The notes beneath the pieces are model-generated. The model saw nothing but the letters and a program-made list of their open reading frames with translations, had not been told where the DNA came from and ran no database searches. This document shows, piece after piece, positions 9,380 through 18,490 of a stretch of DNA of 64,000 nucleotides. The translations under genes and the position numbers were made by a program. The stretch comes from Candidatus Sumerlaeota bacterium (lineage in GTDB: Bacteria; Sumerlaeota; Sumerlaeia; JAFGJS01), in NCBI GenBank assembly GCA_016928995.1, contig JAFGJS010000102.1, positions 19,682 through 83,681 on the forward strand, in the 5' to 3' direction. Numbering within the stretch: position 1 is the stretch's first letter; every line of letters begins with the position of its first letter.

Positions 9380-11446
9380 ATGGAAAGCATCGAAGCCATC
9401 AATGTGCTTGTCGTGGATGACAATCCAGTGAATCTCAGGATGCTGGAACATCAACTCAAGGCGTTGGGTGTCGCAGTATTCACCGCTCAATCCGGAGCAG
9501 AAGCGTTGAAGATGCTCCCCAAGAAAGGCTTTGCCATCATTCTGCTGGATGTGCAAATGCCTGGTATGAATGGTTTTGAGACCGCGGAGATCATCCGGAA
9601 CAGCAAACATTCACAAAACATCCCGATTATTTTCATCACAGCCGAAGACCGGAATGATGAAACTGTCTTTAAGGGATATGGCAGCGGCGCCGTGGACTTT
9701 TTATTCAAGCCGGTGAACGCCCATATTTTGCGGAGCAAGGTGCGTGTATTTGTCGATCTTTACCGGCAGCGTCTTTTGATTGACCAAGATCGTATCGAGG
9801 CTGAAGCGAATCGTAAAAAAATGACCGAGCAGTTTTACGAATTGCAGGAGCGCATGAAAGAGCAGACCTGCATGTATCGCGTAGCTGAGTCGATCCATTC
9901 ACGTGCAACGCTGGCTGAGATTGTGAACGATATCTTGATGTTGATCCCCCGAGGCTGGGAGCGTTCTGAATTCGTCCGATGCAAGATCTGGATTGATGGC
10001 AAAGAGCATGTCGCGGAGCCGTTTGAAGAGACCGGCTGGAAGCAGCGCGCCGACATCGTCATCAATCATGAGAATCGAGGCGCGATCGAAGTGTTCTATA
10101 CTCAGCAATTGCCGGAAATGGAGAGGATTTTATCACATGAGGAGAAGCAGATCTTGCTCAAAAACATCGCGGAAAATTTAAGCGAGGCGATCAATAAACA
10201 TAATATAGCATCTGAATTGGAGCAAACGGCGAAGTTCCTGCAGGATTCCGAGATGAAATTCCGCACCATCGTCGAAAATATCAACGTCGGCATTTTGCTG
10301 GTTGATTCGAATACGCGGATTCTTGAGATCAACCGGCAAATACGCGATTGGTTTCCCCACATCCGCGTCGAGGAGCATCCCTTTTGCCACGAGGCGGTCA
10401 ATGTCAAACTTCAGGATCTTCCGGCCGGCAAATCTTCAACGCAGAAAGCCCTGAAGGAAGGCGCGATTCAAGAGGCTATGATCGAGATCAAAGTCAACGG
10501 CGCTCCCGCTCAGTACCGGGTGGTGTCAACCCCGATACATGACGCGGGCGGAGAGGTGGTCGCGTCAATCGTCATGATGGAGGATTTGACGGAACGGATG
10601 GCGATGGAGAAGCAGCTGAGTCAATCGCAAAAGCTGGAGTCGATCGGGCAACTGGCCGCGGGCATCGCCCACGAAATCAACACGCCGGCGCAGTTCATCG
10701 GCGATAATACGCGGTTTCTGGAGCAGAGTTTCCGCGACATCATTAAAATACTGGAGAAATACGCCGCGCTCAAGGATGCGGCGGGAGACGGCGCCGTGCC
10801 GCAGGAGCTGATCGATGAATTGGACACTCTGATTGATGAGTACGATTTGGAGTTTTTGTCCGATGAGATTCCCACCGCCATCGAACGTTCACTGGTTGGA
10901 ATCGAGCGTGTGACGAAGATCGTACGCGCGATGAAAGACTTCTCGCATCCCGGCGGCGATGAATCCACTCTATTTGACATCAACAAGGCTATTGAAAGCA
11001 CTGTCACCGTGGCGCGCAATGAGTGGAAATATGTCTCTGATTTGGAATTGGAACTCCAGGAAAATTTGCCGCTGACGCCGTGCTATCCGGGCGTGTTCAA
11101 CCAGGCGATTCTGAACATGATCGTCAACGCGGCGCAGGCGATCGCTGAAAGAAGAGATCGCGAAGAGACTAAGAAAGGGAAGATTCGCATCACCACCAGG
11201 GCGGCCGGCGATTGGGTTGAGATTCGGATATCCGACACAGGCGTGGGAATTCCAGAATCCATTCGAGACAAGATTTTCGATCACTTTTTCACTACGAAAT
11301 CCATCGGCAAGGGAACGGGGCAAGGGTTGTCGATCGCTTATTCGGCGATTGTGGAGCAGCATGAGGGCACTATCGATGTGGAATCGGAGGTCGGCAAAGG
11401 AACGACGTTTATCGTTCGTCTTCCGTTAAAGAAAAATGGGCAGTAG
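9380..11446 (+). CDS. Hybrid sensor histidine kinase, N-terminal receiver
   Basis: A soluble kinase of 689 aa. An N-terminal receiver domain (about 8-125) keeps DD13-14, the phosphoacceptor Asp57 and a downstream KPV. A short coiled coil, a GAF-like domain (about 165-285) and a PAS domain (about 295-410) follow. The kinase core has its H-box in LAAGIAHEINTP (His431), then a long helical insert characteristic of this HK subfamily, an N-box (ILNMIVNAAQA), G1 (DTGVGIP) and G2 (GTGQGLSIA). No membrane segment is seen, so it senses internally or is driven by phosphotransfer to its own receiver. The ATG at 9380 is preferred because AAGGAG lies upstream; an in-frame ATG at 9344 is less likely. It is the first gene of a five-gene signalling operon. 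Confidence 0.93.
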   Translation: MESIEAINVLVVDDNPVNLRMLEHQLKALGVAVFTAQSGAEALKMLPKKGFAIILLDVQMPGMNGFETAEIIRNSKHSQNIPIIFITAEDRNDETVFKGYGSGAVDFLFKPVNAHILRSKVRVFVDLYRQRLLIDQDRIEAEANRKKMTEQFYELQERMKEQTCMYRVAESIHSRATLAEIVNDILMLIPRGWERSEFVRCKIWIDGKEHVAEPFEETGWKQRADIVINHENRGAIEVFYTQQLPEMERILSHEEKQILLKNIAENLSEAINKHNIASELEQTAKFLQDSEMKFRTIVENINVGILLVDSNTRILEINRQIRDWFPHIRVEEHPFCHEAVNVKLQDLPAGKSSTQKALKEGAIQEAMIEIKVNGAPAQYRVVSTPIHDAGGEVVASIVMMEDLTERMAMEKQLSQSQKLESIGQLAAGIAHEINTPAQFIGDNTRFLEQSFRDIIKILEKYAALKDAAGDGAVPQELIDELDTLIDEYDLEFLSDEIPTAIERSLVGIERVTKIVRAMKDFSHPGGDESTLFDINKAIESTVTVARNEWKYVSDLELELQENLPLTPCYPGVFNQAILNMIVNAAQAIAERRDREETKKGKIRITTRAAGDWVEIRISDTGVGIPESIRDKIFDHFFTTKSIGKGTGQGLSIAYSAIVEQHEGTIDVESEVGKGTTFIVRLPLKKNGQ

Positions 11447-11503
11447 GGTTCGATGAGGGGGGGGCTTTTGATGACAAAATAGGTATTTGAGGGCATAAAA
11501 AAA

Positions 11504-14236
11504 ATGAAAATCCGCACTAAATTAATTCTCAGTTTCCTGCCATTCGCGTTTCTGATTGGCGTTGTTGGATTCTATGCCACGGAGATCAGCCGTCAAATCC
11601 TGGAGGATACGATCCGGAAAGACGCGCAGTCGTTGGCGATGGAAACCATGAATGAATTGAATAATCTTATATCATTACAACTAGAAAATTATGGCGCTTA
11701 CACGCTGAGCGGCTCCATTCAAGAGACACTCGAACAATCGAATCTGGAGTTTCAGGCTTTGCCGGATATTGAGGCTCACATTGATCGAATCGACGCTCAA
11801 TGGACGGACCCCTCATCGGAATCAATGAGGATCGTAAAGAGTTTACAGGAGAACGATCTGGCTGAGGATTTTCGGAGGAATATGGATCATTACAAAAAAA
11901 GCTACGGATATGACATCATTGTTGAAATGTTCCTGACGAATAAATATGGCGCGAATGTGGTTCAAACGGGAAAGCCGTCCGATTTCCGGCAAAATGATGA
12001 AGACTGGTGGCGGCAAGCCCATGATAACCGTTTTTTTATTGGAGATGTTGAATATGACGAAAGCGCAGGCTTTTACTCATTATGCCTTGCTGTTCGCGTG
12101 GATGATCTCTCCGGTGAATTCATCGGCGTTCTTAAAGCCGTCGTCAATATTGAATATGTCATCCACCCCCTGAAAGAATTACAGAAAATTGAATTCGATG
12201 TGAATAACCGGCGCCGAGAATTTCACTTGGAGACGAATGATGGAAGATGGATTTATGCTACTCATCCATTTATCTTCATGCAAAGAAGGGCGGATAGTCA
12301 TTACAATCAGGACGGTTCCGTAGCTCACAAGACGGATAATAATATGTTAATGGTCCAGACCGCAGCCAATGATGGCGGCGTGTTGTCCAGTTTGGGTTGG
12401 AAACTGGTCATTGAGGAACCCAAGAGCGATGCGTTTGCCGCCAGCAATCGATTGTCGCGTGATATTTTGCTTGTCACGGCGATCATGACGCTCGTGTCGA
12501 TGTTTGTCGCCTGGGGCGTGTCTTTGACGATTTCTCGGCCGCTGCATGAGCTTCAGCAGGGCGCGAAAAAAATCGCCGCGGGCGACATCAACTATAAGGT
12601 TGCGACGAAGGCAAAAGATGAGATTGGCTCATTGTCCCGGGTTTTTGATTATATGACGAACGAGATCCGGGAATCCGAGCAAAAATCGAAACATATCCTG
12701 GAGCATTTCAATTTGGGCGTCGCTCTGTTCGCGCCGGATATGCGTATTTTAGAAACCAACACAAAAATGCGTGAATTATTTCCCGGTCTTAATGTGGATC
12801 AACAGCAGCAACTCATTTGTTATCATGCGCTTCATGGTCTGGATCAGGAGGAGCCGTGCGCAGATTGTCCAGTTGTCTGGACTTTTCAGGATAGCAAAAC
12901 GCATGAAACGGTCAAAGAGGTTCAAGCCGATGATGAAATTCGTCATTATCGGATCGCATCGGCGCCGATTCTGGATTCTGAGAACCAAGCTGTTTCGTCC
13001 ATCATGATGGTCGAAGATGTCACTGATCGGGTCAAGCGTGATCGTTCTCTCATGCGTTTGGCTACTGCGGTCGATCAGGCAAAAGAAACTATAGTCGTCA
13101 CAGACCTGAGCGGCGATATCCAATACGCCAATCCCGCTTTTGAGAAAATTACGGGTTACACACTGGATGAAGCGATCGGGCAAAATCCCCGCATCCTGAA
13201 AAGTGGAAAACACGACGATTCGTTTTATGCGGAGCTTTGGGATACGATATCTTCCGGCAGGGTATGGTCTGGCGAATTCATCAATAAAAAGAAGGACGGC
13301 TCCCTTTACTCTGAATATGCGACGATCAGTCCCATCACAAATGATGCTGGGGCGATTGAGGGCTATGTGGCAGTCAAGCGCGATATCACGCAGGAGAATC
13401 AGCTGAAGGCCGAGTTGCAGCAGGCGCAAAAACTGGAGTCGATCGGCCAGCTGGCCGCGGGCATCGCTCATGAGATCAATACGCCGACGCAATTCATCGG
13501 CGACAATACGCGTTTTTTGAATGACGGCTTTCGAGACATCGAAAAGATCCTCGACAAATACAACGAACTGAAAGAAGCGGCGAAGAAGGACGGCGTGCCG
13601 CGTGATTTGATCGAGGAGCTGGAGGCGATCATCGAGGATTGCGACCTGGAATTTCTCAAGGAGGAAATCCCCACAGCCATCGAACGCTCGCTGGTTGGGA
13701 TCGAGCGGGTGACCAAGATCGTGCGCGCGATGAAGGATTTCTCTCATCCTGGCAGCGATGAGGCGACTTTGACGGACATCAACAAAGCAATCGACAGCAC
13801 GGTCACCGTCGCGCGCAATGAGTGGAAATATGTCGCGGATTTGGAGACGGATTTTGAGGAAAAGTTGCCATTGACGCCCTGCTTTCCCGGTCCTTTCAAC
13901 CAGGTGATTCTGAATATGATCATCAACGCGTCTCATGCGATCGCGGAGAAGAACAGCGGCGAAAGCGCCGAAAAAGGAAAGATTATCATCAGCACCCGGT
14001 CGGACAACGATTGGGTTGAAATCCGCATCGCGGACACAGGCGCGGGCATCGCGGAAGCCAACCTGGGCAAGATCTTCGACCATTTTTTCACCACCAAACC
14101 CGTGGGCAAGGGAACCGGACAAGGGCTGGCCATCGCTTATGCGACGATTGTGGAACAGCACAAGGGGACGATAGACGTGGAATCGAAGGTCGGCGAAGGC
14201 ACGACGTTCATTATCCGTCTTCCGCTGAAGCAATAA
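11504..14236 (+). CDS. Membrane sensor histidine kinase (Cache-HAMP-PAS-PAS)
   Basis: A 910-aa transmembrane kinase. TM1 (about 7-29) and TM2 (about 322-345) bracket a periplasmic region of about 290 residues with dCache-like features, probably a small-molecule sensor. A HAMP domain follows, then a PAS with a CADCPV cysteine motif (about 405-515), a second canonical PAS (about 525-640), and the kinase core with His656 in GIAHEINTP. The core is closely similar to that of the upstream kinase (roughly three quarters identical by eye from the H-box to the end), indicating duplication. The kinase core ends in an ATPase with DTGAGIA and GTGQGLAIA. It starts 57 nt after the upstream gene. Confidence 0.93.
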   Translation: MKIRTKLILSFLPFAFLIGVVGFYATEISRQILEDTIRKDAQSLAMETMNELNNLISLQLENYGAYTLSGSIQETLEQSNLEFQALPDIEAHIDRIDAQWTDPSSESMRIVKSLQENDLAEDFRRNMDHYKKSYGYDIIVEMFLTNKYGANVVQTGKPSDFRQNDEDWWRQAHDNRFFIGDVEYDESAGFYSLCLAVRVDDLSGEFIGVLKAVVNIEYVIHPLKELQKIEFDVNNRRREFHLETNDGRWIYATHPFIFMQRRADSHYNQDGSVAHKTDNNMLMVQTAANDGGVLSSLGWKLVIEEPKSDAFAASNRLSRDILLVTAIMTLVSMFVAWGVSLTISRPLHELQQGAKKIAAGDINYKVATKAKDEIGSLSRVFDYMTNEIRESEQKSKHILEHFNLGVALFAPDMRILETNTKMRELFPGLNVDQQQQLICYHALHGLDQEEPCADCPVVWTFQDSKTHETVKEVQADDEIRHYRIASAPILDSENQAVSSIMMVEDVTDRVKRDRSLMRLATAVDQAKETIVVTDLSGDIQYANPAFEKITGYTLDEAIGQNPRILKSGKHDDSFYAELWDTISSGRVWSGEFINKKKDGSLYSEYATISPITNDAGAIEGYVAVKRDITQENQLKAELQQAQKLESIGQLAAGIAHEINTPTQFIGDNTRFLNDGFRDIEKILDKYNELKEAAKKDGVPRDLIEELEAIIEDCDLEFLKEEIPTAIERSLVGIERVTKIVRAMKDFSHPGSDEATLTDINKAIDSTVTVARNEWKYVADLETDFEEKLPLTPCFPGPFNQVILNMIINASHAIAEKNSGESAEKGKIIISTRSDNDWVEIRIADTGAGIAEANLGKIFDHFFTTKPVGKGTGQGLAIAYATIVEQHKGTIDVESKVGEGTTFIIRLPLKQ

Positions 14237-14284
14237 GATCGGGCCAGCGAGCGTATGATGAGAATTCATGCTGGAGCATAGAAG

Positions 14285-15502
14285 ATGAAAAATATTATCT
14301 TTGTCGATGATGATATGGATATCTTGACGGGGTTGAAGCGCATGTTTCGCCCGATGCGCCATGAATGGAAGATGTCGTTCGCCTCCAGCGGCAAAGAAGC
14401 TCTTGAGCTCATGGATGGCGAACCCATGGATGTCATCGTCAGCGATATGCGCATGCCGGAAATGAACGGCGCGCAGCTATTGATGGCGGTCAAGGAAAAG
14501 TGGCCGCAAACGGTCAGAATCATCCTTTCCGGCCATTCGGACCAGGAATTGATCCTGCGCTCCGTGGAGATTGCGCATCGTTATCTGGCCAAGCCTTGCG
14601 ATGGGGATGTGATGCGCGAGGCTGTTGAGCGCGGATGCTCATTGCGCAACATGTTGCACAACCCGGAGTTGGAAAGCATCGTATCCGGGCTGGAATCGCT
14701 CCCCAGTCTTCCGCATTTATATACGGAAATCATTGATGTGCTGAAGTCTCCGGATCCTTCCATTAAGAAAATCGGGGAGATCGTGGAGCAGGACATCGGC
14801 ATGACCACAAAGATTCTCCAGTTGGTGAATTCGGCTTTTTTCGGTCTGCCGCGGCATGTCGCCAGTCCGACTCAGGCGATCACGTTGCTGGGCATCGATG
14901 TTGTCAAATCGCTGGTTTTCGCGATTCAGGTGTTTTCGCAGTTCGACGCCAAGCTGCTGCATGAATTGCACTTTGAAAAGGTCTGGTCGCATAGCGTCAA
15001 TGTCGGCAATCTGGCGCGTATGTTAGCAATGGAGGCGCATGCCGATTCGGTCTGCGCCGACCAGGCGTATTTGGCGGGGATCATCCACGATGTGGGTAAA
15101 CTGATTTTGGCGATTAACCTGAGAGATCAATATGCAGGAGCCATACATAATGCCGTTGAAAAAAACGTGCCCTTGTTTATGGTGGAGCGGGATGCGCTGG
15201 GGACGACACATGCGGAGGTGGGCGCGTATTTGCTTGGCCTTTGGGGCATGCCGGACGCGATCGTGGAGGCTGTGGCATATCATCACGCGCCGTTGGAGGC
15301 GCGTGTCAAGTATTTCGTGCCGTTGACCGCGGTTCATGTGGGCAATCTGTACGAACATTACAATCATAACATACCTGAGGAAATCCCCGCCGAGGCTGGC
15401 TGGGACGAACCTTATTTGCAGTCGTTGGATGATCTTGACAGTGCGAAATGGCTCGCGGATTGCCGGGCAAAAATCAAAGAGGTTTCCGATGATGAAGCCT
15501 AA
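14285..15502 (+). CDS. Response regulator with HDOD output domain
   Basis: A 405-aa protein with a receiver domain (about 1-125; DDD8-10, phosphoacceptor Asp54, Lys in AKPC) fused to an HDOD domain (about 130-335). HDOD regions are usually non-catalytic signalling modules related to HD hydrolases, often found beside two-component and chemotaxis genes. Here an HD pair is retained in GIIHDVGKLI, with YHH further on, so residual metal binding cannot be excluded. There is no DNA-binding region. The start follows the kinase by 48 nt, and the 3' end overlaps the next regulator by 14 nt, implying co-translation. Confidence 0.92.
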   Translation: MKNIIFVDDDMDILTGLKRMFRPMRHEWKMSFASSGKEALELMDGEPMDVIVSDMRMPEMNGAQLLMAVKEKWPQTVRIILSGHSDQELILRSVEIAHRYLAKPCDGDVMREAVERGCSLRNMLHNPELESIVSGLESLPSLPHLYTEIIDVLKSPDPSIKKIGEIVEQDIGMTTKILQLVNSAFFGLPRHVASPTQAITLLGIDVVKSLVFAIQVFSQFDAKLLHELHFEKVWSHSVNVGNLARMLAMEAHADSVCADQAYLAGIIHDVGKLILAINLRDQYAGAIHNAVEKNVPLFMVERDALGTTHAEVGAYLLGLWGMPDAIVEAVAYHHAPLEARVKYFVPLTAVHVGNLYEHYNHNIPEEIPAEAGWDEPYLQSLDDLDSAKWLADCRAKIKEVSDDEA

Positions 15503-16625
15503 AATACTGCTTGTGGATGATGAACAGGACGTCGTCGATGGCTACCGGCGGACGCTCAGGAGAAACTATGAGGTGCTGACGGCATTGAGCGGACGCGAGG
15601 GGCTGGAGTTGATCGACTCGTCCGAACCGCCCTGTGTTGTTGTGTCGGATTACCGCATGCCGGAGATGAACGGCGTGGAGTTTCTGGCGCAAGTGCGGGA
15701 GCGGCGCCGCGACACAGTACGGATCATGCTGACCGGGCAGGCGGACTTCGAGGCGGTGACCCAGGCTGTGAACGAAGGCAATGTGTTCCGGTTTATGACC
15801 AAGCCCTGTTCGGCCGATGCGTTGATGCATGCGTTGGATGCCGGCATCGAACAATACCGCCTTGTCCGGGTGGAAAAAGAGCTGCTCAACAAAACGCTGA
15901 CCGGGGCGGTGAAGGCGATCAATGATATTCTTGCGCTGGTGCATCCTGGCGTTTTCGGGCGCATTGCGCGAATTCGGCGCATCGTTGGCGACCTGGCCAG
16001 GGAGTTCCATGAAGAAAAAGCGTGGCAGTGGGAAATCGCCGCGATGCTGTCGCAAGTCGGCTGCGTGACGTTGTCCGGCGAGATGCTCGCGAAAATGCGC
16101 AAGGGCGAGGAACTGAAGGCGGATGAGCAGAAAATGTTTCTGCATCATCCGAAGATTGGCGCTGAATTGATCTCCAACATTCCGCGTCTTGAGGAAGTGT
16201 CTCGAATTGTCGAATATCAGGAGAAAAACTTCGACGGCAGCGGACCTCCGGCGAATGACATCCGCGGCGAGGATATTCCGCTAGGCGCGCGGGTGCTGCA
16301 TGTCGTTTTAGCCTACGATCGTATGCTGCTGGCGGGCGGCATGGAAGCCCAGGCGCTGTTTCAGATCAAGAAAAAATCAGATATGTATGACTCCTCATTG
16401 GTCGCCGCGCTGGAAAAGGTATTGAATGTCGAAGCGCTGCCCACACAGCGGATATTAATTTCAGATTTGGAAATTGGAATGGTCTTGGCCGAAGATGTAT
16501 TGTCTCCGGAGGGGCTTTTATTATTGGCGAAGGGGCAGGAAGTGACCGCCACCCTGAAACGAAGAATGGAAAATCTTAAGGAATCGCAACAAAAAGAACA
16601 ATATGTGGAAGTGGAATGGAGATGA
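15489..16625 (+). CDS. Response regulator with degenerate HD-GYP domain
   Basis: A receiver (DDE10-12, Asp54, Lys in TKPC) is followed by an HD-GYP-like region (about 130-320). Active HD-GYP proteins hydrolyse cyclic di-GMP with conserved HD, HH and GYP motifs. Here the expected HDxGK position reads SQVGC, the HHP helix is kept (FLHHPKIG), and the GYP loop reads NFDGSGPP. The catalytic metal site therefore looks lost and the domain may act as a binding or protein-contact module. A C-terminal segment with SDLEIGMVLAEDV is typical of HD-GYP response regulators. The start is ATG 15489 or the adjacent ATG 15492, inside the 3' end of the HDOD gene. Confidence 0.88.
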   Translation: MMKPKILLVDDEQDVVDGYRRTLRRNYEVLTALSGREGLELIDSSEPPCVVVSDYRMPEMNGVEFLAQVRERRRDTVRIMLTGQADFEAVTQAVNEGNVFRFMTKPCSADALMHALDAGIEQYRLVRVEKELLNKTLTGAVKAINDILALVHPGVFGRIARIRRIVGDLAREFHEEKAWQWEIAAMLSQVGCVTLSGEMLAKMRKGEELKADEQKMFLHHPKIGAELISNIPRLEEVSRIVEYQEKNFDGSGPPANDIRGEDIPLGARVLHVVLAYDRMLLAGGMEAQALFQIKKKSDMYDSSLVAALEKVLNVEALPTQRILISDLEIGMVLAEDVLSPEGLLLLAKGQEVTATLKRRMENLKESQQKEQYVEVEWR

Positions 16626-16628
16626 GTC

Positions 16629-17261
16629 ATGGCCGACGACATTAAAAATACGAACCCGGTCGAGGAAGCTACTGGAGCGAAGGCCAAGCGGCAGCCGCGG
16701 ATTCTGCTGGTTGACGACGATCCCAATTTGCTGGATGCGCTCCGGCGCACCTTGCATAAGGACCGTTTCAAAATCCAATGCGCCAATTCGGCGGATGAAG
16801 CCCTCCAGCATTTGCGCGAAAAAAAATTCGATGTGATTATCACCGATCAGCAGATGCCTGGTACGAACGGCATCGAACTGCTAGCGCAAATCAGCGCGAA
16901 ATATCCCACGATGATCCGGTTCATCCTGACGGGCAACGCCACGATGGATCTGATCCTTGAAGCGATTAATAAAGGCCATGTCTCGCGCTTTTTCGTCAAA
17001 CCCTGCAACGGCTATGAAATCGCCGCGAGCATCCGGCAGGAGCTCAGCCGCAAAGAACTGATGGAGAAATCGCAGAAGCTGATCGCCAAGTCTAGACAGC
17101 AGGACGATCTTTTGAGCCAGTTGGAGCGGAAGAATCCCGGGATCACCAAGGTTGACCGGGACGAGGACGGGTCGATCATCCTGAAAGAGCCGACCGGCGA
17201 CATCAACGTCATTCTGCGCGAGATGGATTCGCTGCTGTCGAATGATGATGAAGATGATTAG
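16629..17261 (+). CDS. Response regulator, receiver plus coiled-coil tail
   Basis: A 210-aa protein with a charged N-terminal extension of about 22 residues, a canonical receiver (DDD29-31, phosphoacceptor Asp73, Thr in LTGN, Lys in VKPC), then a helical segment of about 60 residues and an acidic end (DDEDD). No output domain is recognisable; the tail may contact a partner, for example the kinases upstream. The gene starts 3 nt after the previous stop with GGAGATGAG as ribosome site, so it closes the five-gene operon. It could serve as a phosphate sink or a relay between the two kinases and the HDOD and HD-GYP regulators. Confidence 0.9.
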   Translation: MADDIKNTNPVEEATGAKAKRQPRILLVDDDPNLLDALRRTLHKDRFKIQCANSADEALQHLREKKFDVIITDQQMPGTNGIELLAQISAKYPTMIRFILTGNATMDLILEAINKGHVSRFFVKPCNGYEIAASIRQELSRKELMEKSQKLIAKSRQQDDLLSQLERKNPGITKVDRDEDGSIILKEPTGDINVILREMDSLLSNDDEDD

Positions 17262-17378
17262 CGGGTATCGTTTGAATCCTATCGTGCCAGAAAACAAGTC
17301 AGGAAAATAAAGAGCTAGGGCGATTGAGCGCAGTTTGATTTTATTCTGCGCTGATGGACTACCCGTGTATTTACACTC

Positions 17379-17502
17379 ACTCTTGCTCTTGCTTTTGCTC
17401 TCAATCGCTAACTGAACATGCCATGTCTCTTTGATTTGGCTCGATTATTTATTTATTTGGAAGAGCAAGAGCAAGAGTGAGAGCAAGAGCAAGAGCAAGA
17501 GT
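17379..17502. repeat. Intergenic hexamer inverted repeat A (CTTGCT/AGCAAG)
   Basis: A left arm at 17379-17408 is built of imperfect CTTGCT units and a right arm at 17461-17502 of AGCAAG/GAGCAA units, separated by an A/T-rich loop of about 52 nt. The arms can pair to form a long stem. It lies just after the signalling operon and may end transcription, although there is no T-tract. The same unit occurs in copies at 53.0 and 58.6 kb. Confidence 0.75.
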
Positions 17503-17519
17503 AGGATGGTGATGGTTGA

Positions 17520-18356
17520 ATGGACATTCCAGATGTGACATGGCTGCTGGATTGGGTTTTACGCTTGCCGGGGAGGATGCTGGAGCCGGGGGCGCGGGCG
17601 CGGACGTTGGCATGGGCGACGGTTGTCTGCGCGGCGCTGTATCTTGTCAGCCGGTGGCAGGAACGGCAATTTCCGGGACAGGAGATGATCCTGCCGTCTT
17701 TGCAACATGAGCCGGCGCAGACGCCGACGTCGCGGGAGCCGTTCACGGCGGAGGCGGGCGGGATCGTCTATACGATCAAACCGCTGTTTGAATATGAGCT
17801 TCGCGGCATGGCGGTGTCGTATAGCTCGGCGCGTTCCTTCGCCGATCTTTATCATCGCGAGTGGGAAGATTATTTGAATGCGAAGGACGTGGCGGTGATT
17901 TGGGGAGAGAATCTGGATTCGGGCGTGTATCTTTTGCTGAAGTTTAGCAGCGATAGCTGGATGGCTTATGTGCGGACGAAGCGCGGCGCGCGCGAGGCAT
18001 GGGATAAGTTCCGCATGAATCAGCTGTCGAACAACCACTTGATCTGCGCGGACGAGTCGTTACAGCGGCGATTGCTCAAGATCGGCCGGGGCGATCAGAT
18101 CAGAATCAAGGGCGTGCTGGCGGAATATTCGCATTCGGACGGCAAATTCCGGCGAGGTTCGAGCACGACGCGCGAGGACACCGGCAACGGCGCGTGTGAG
18201 ACGATCTGGGTCGAGGAATATGAGCTTTTGCAGCCGGCCAATGTTTTCTGGCGGCATTTGAAGCGGTTGACGTTCTGGCTGGCGCTGCTGAGCGGCGTCG
18301 CTTGTCTCTGGTTTTATATCCGCGCGCCGGTCGTGGAAAGATATACGCTGGAATAA
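17520..18356 (+). CDS. Uncharacterised membrane protein, two terminal TM helices
   Basis: I do not recognise a named family. The 278-aa product has one membrane segment near the N terminus (about 31-47) and one near the C terminus (about 247-266). The intervening region of about 200 residues is predicted to lie on one side of the membrane. Its C-terminal half (LSNNHLICADESLQRRLLKIGRGDQIRIKGVLAEY) looks like an OB-type beta barrel: GDQIRIKG followed by a variable Ser/Arg-rich loop. An Arg-rich stretch before TM1 favours a cytoplasmic N terminus and a periplasmic middle. It follows repeat A closely. It may form a pair with the secreted coiled-coil protein downstream, but nothing in the sequence proves that. 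Confidence 0.75.
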   Translation: MDIPDVTWLLDWVLRLPGRMLEPGARARTLAWATVVCAALYLVSRWQERQFPGQEMILPSLQHEPAQTPTSREPFTAEAGGIVYTIKPLFEYELRGMAVSYSSARSFADLYHREWEDYLNAKDVAVIWGENLDSGVYLLLKFSSDSWMAYVRTKRGAREAWDKFRMNQLSNNHLICADESLQRRLLKIGRGDQIRIKGVLAEYSHSDGKFRRGSSTTREDTGNGACETIWVEEYELLQPANVFWRHLKRLTFWLALLSGVACLWFYIRAPVVERYTLE

Positions 18357-18490
18357 TTCAATGTGCTCCTTCCCAACTGAAAAAATGAAGCAAAAATGAT
18401 ATAAATGCGACAATTCGCTTGCCCCTGTGGTTTTCCAATCCTACACTGCCCGGTGTGTATTTTCCAATTTTTCCAGCCGAGGAGAGCGAC

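Noticed and set aside
12776..14362. Long minus-strand frame (528 codons) opposite the second kinase
   Set aside because: It lies against a well-conserved kinase core, and its Arg/His/Asp-rich sequence shows no domain.
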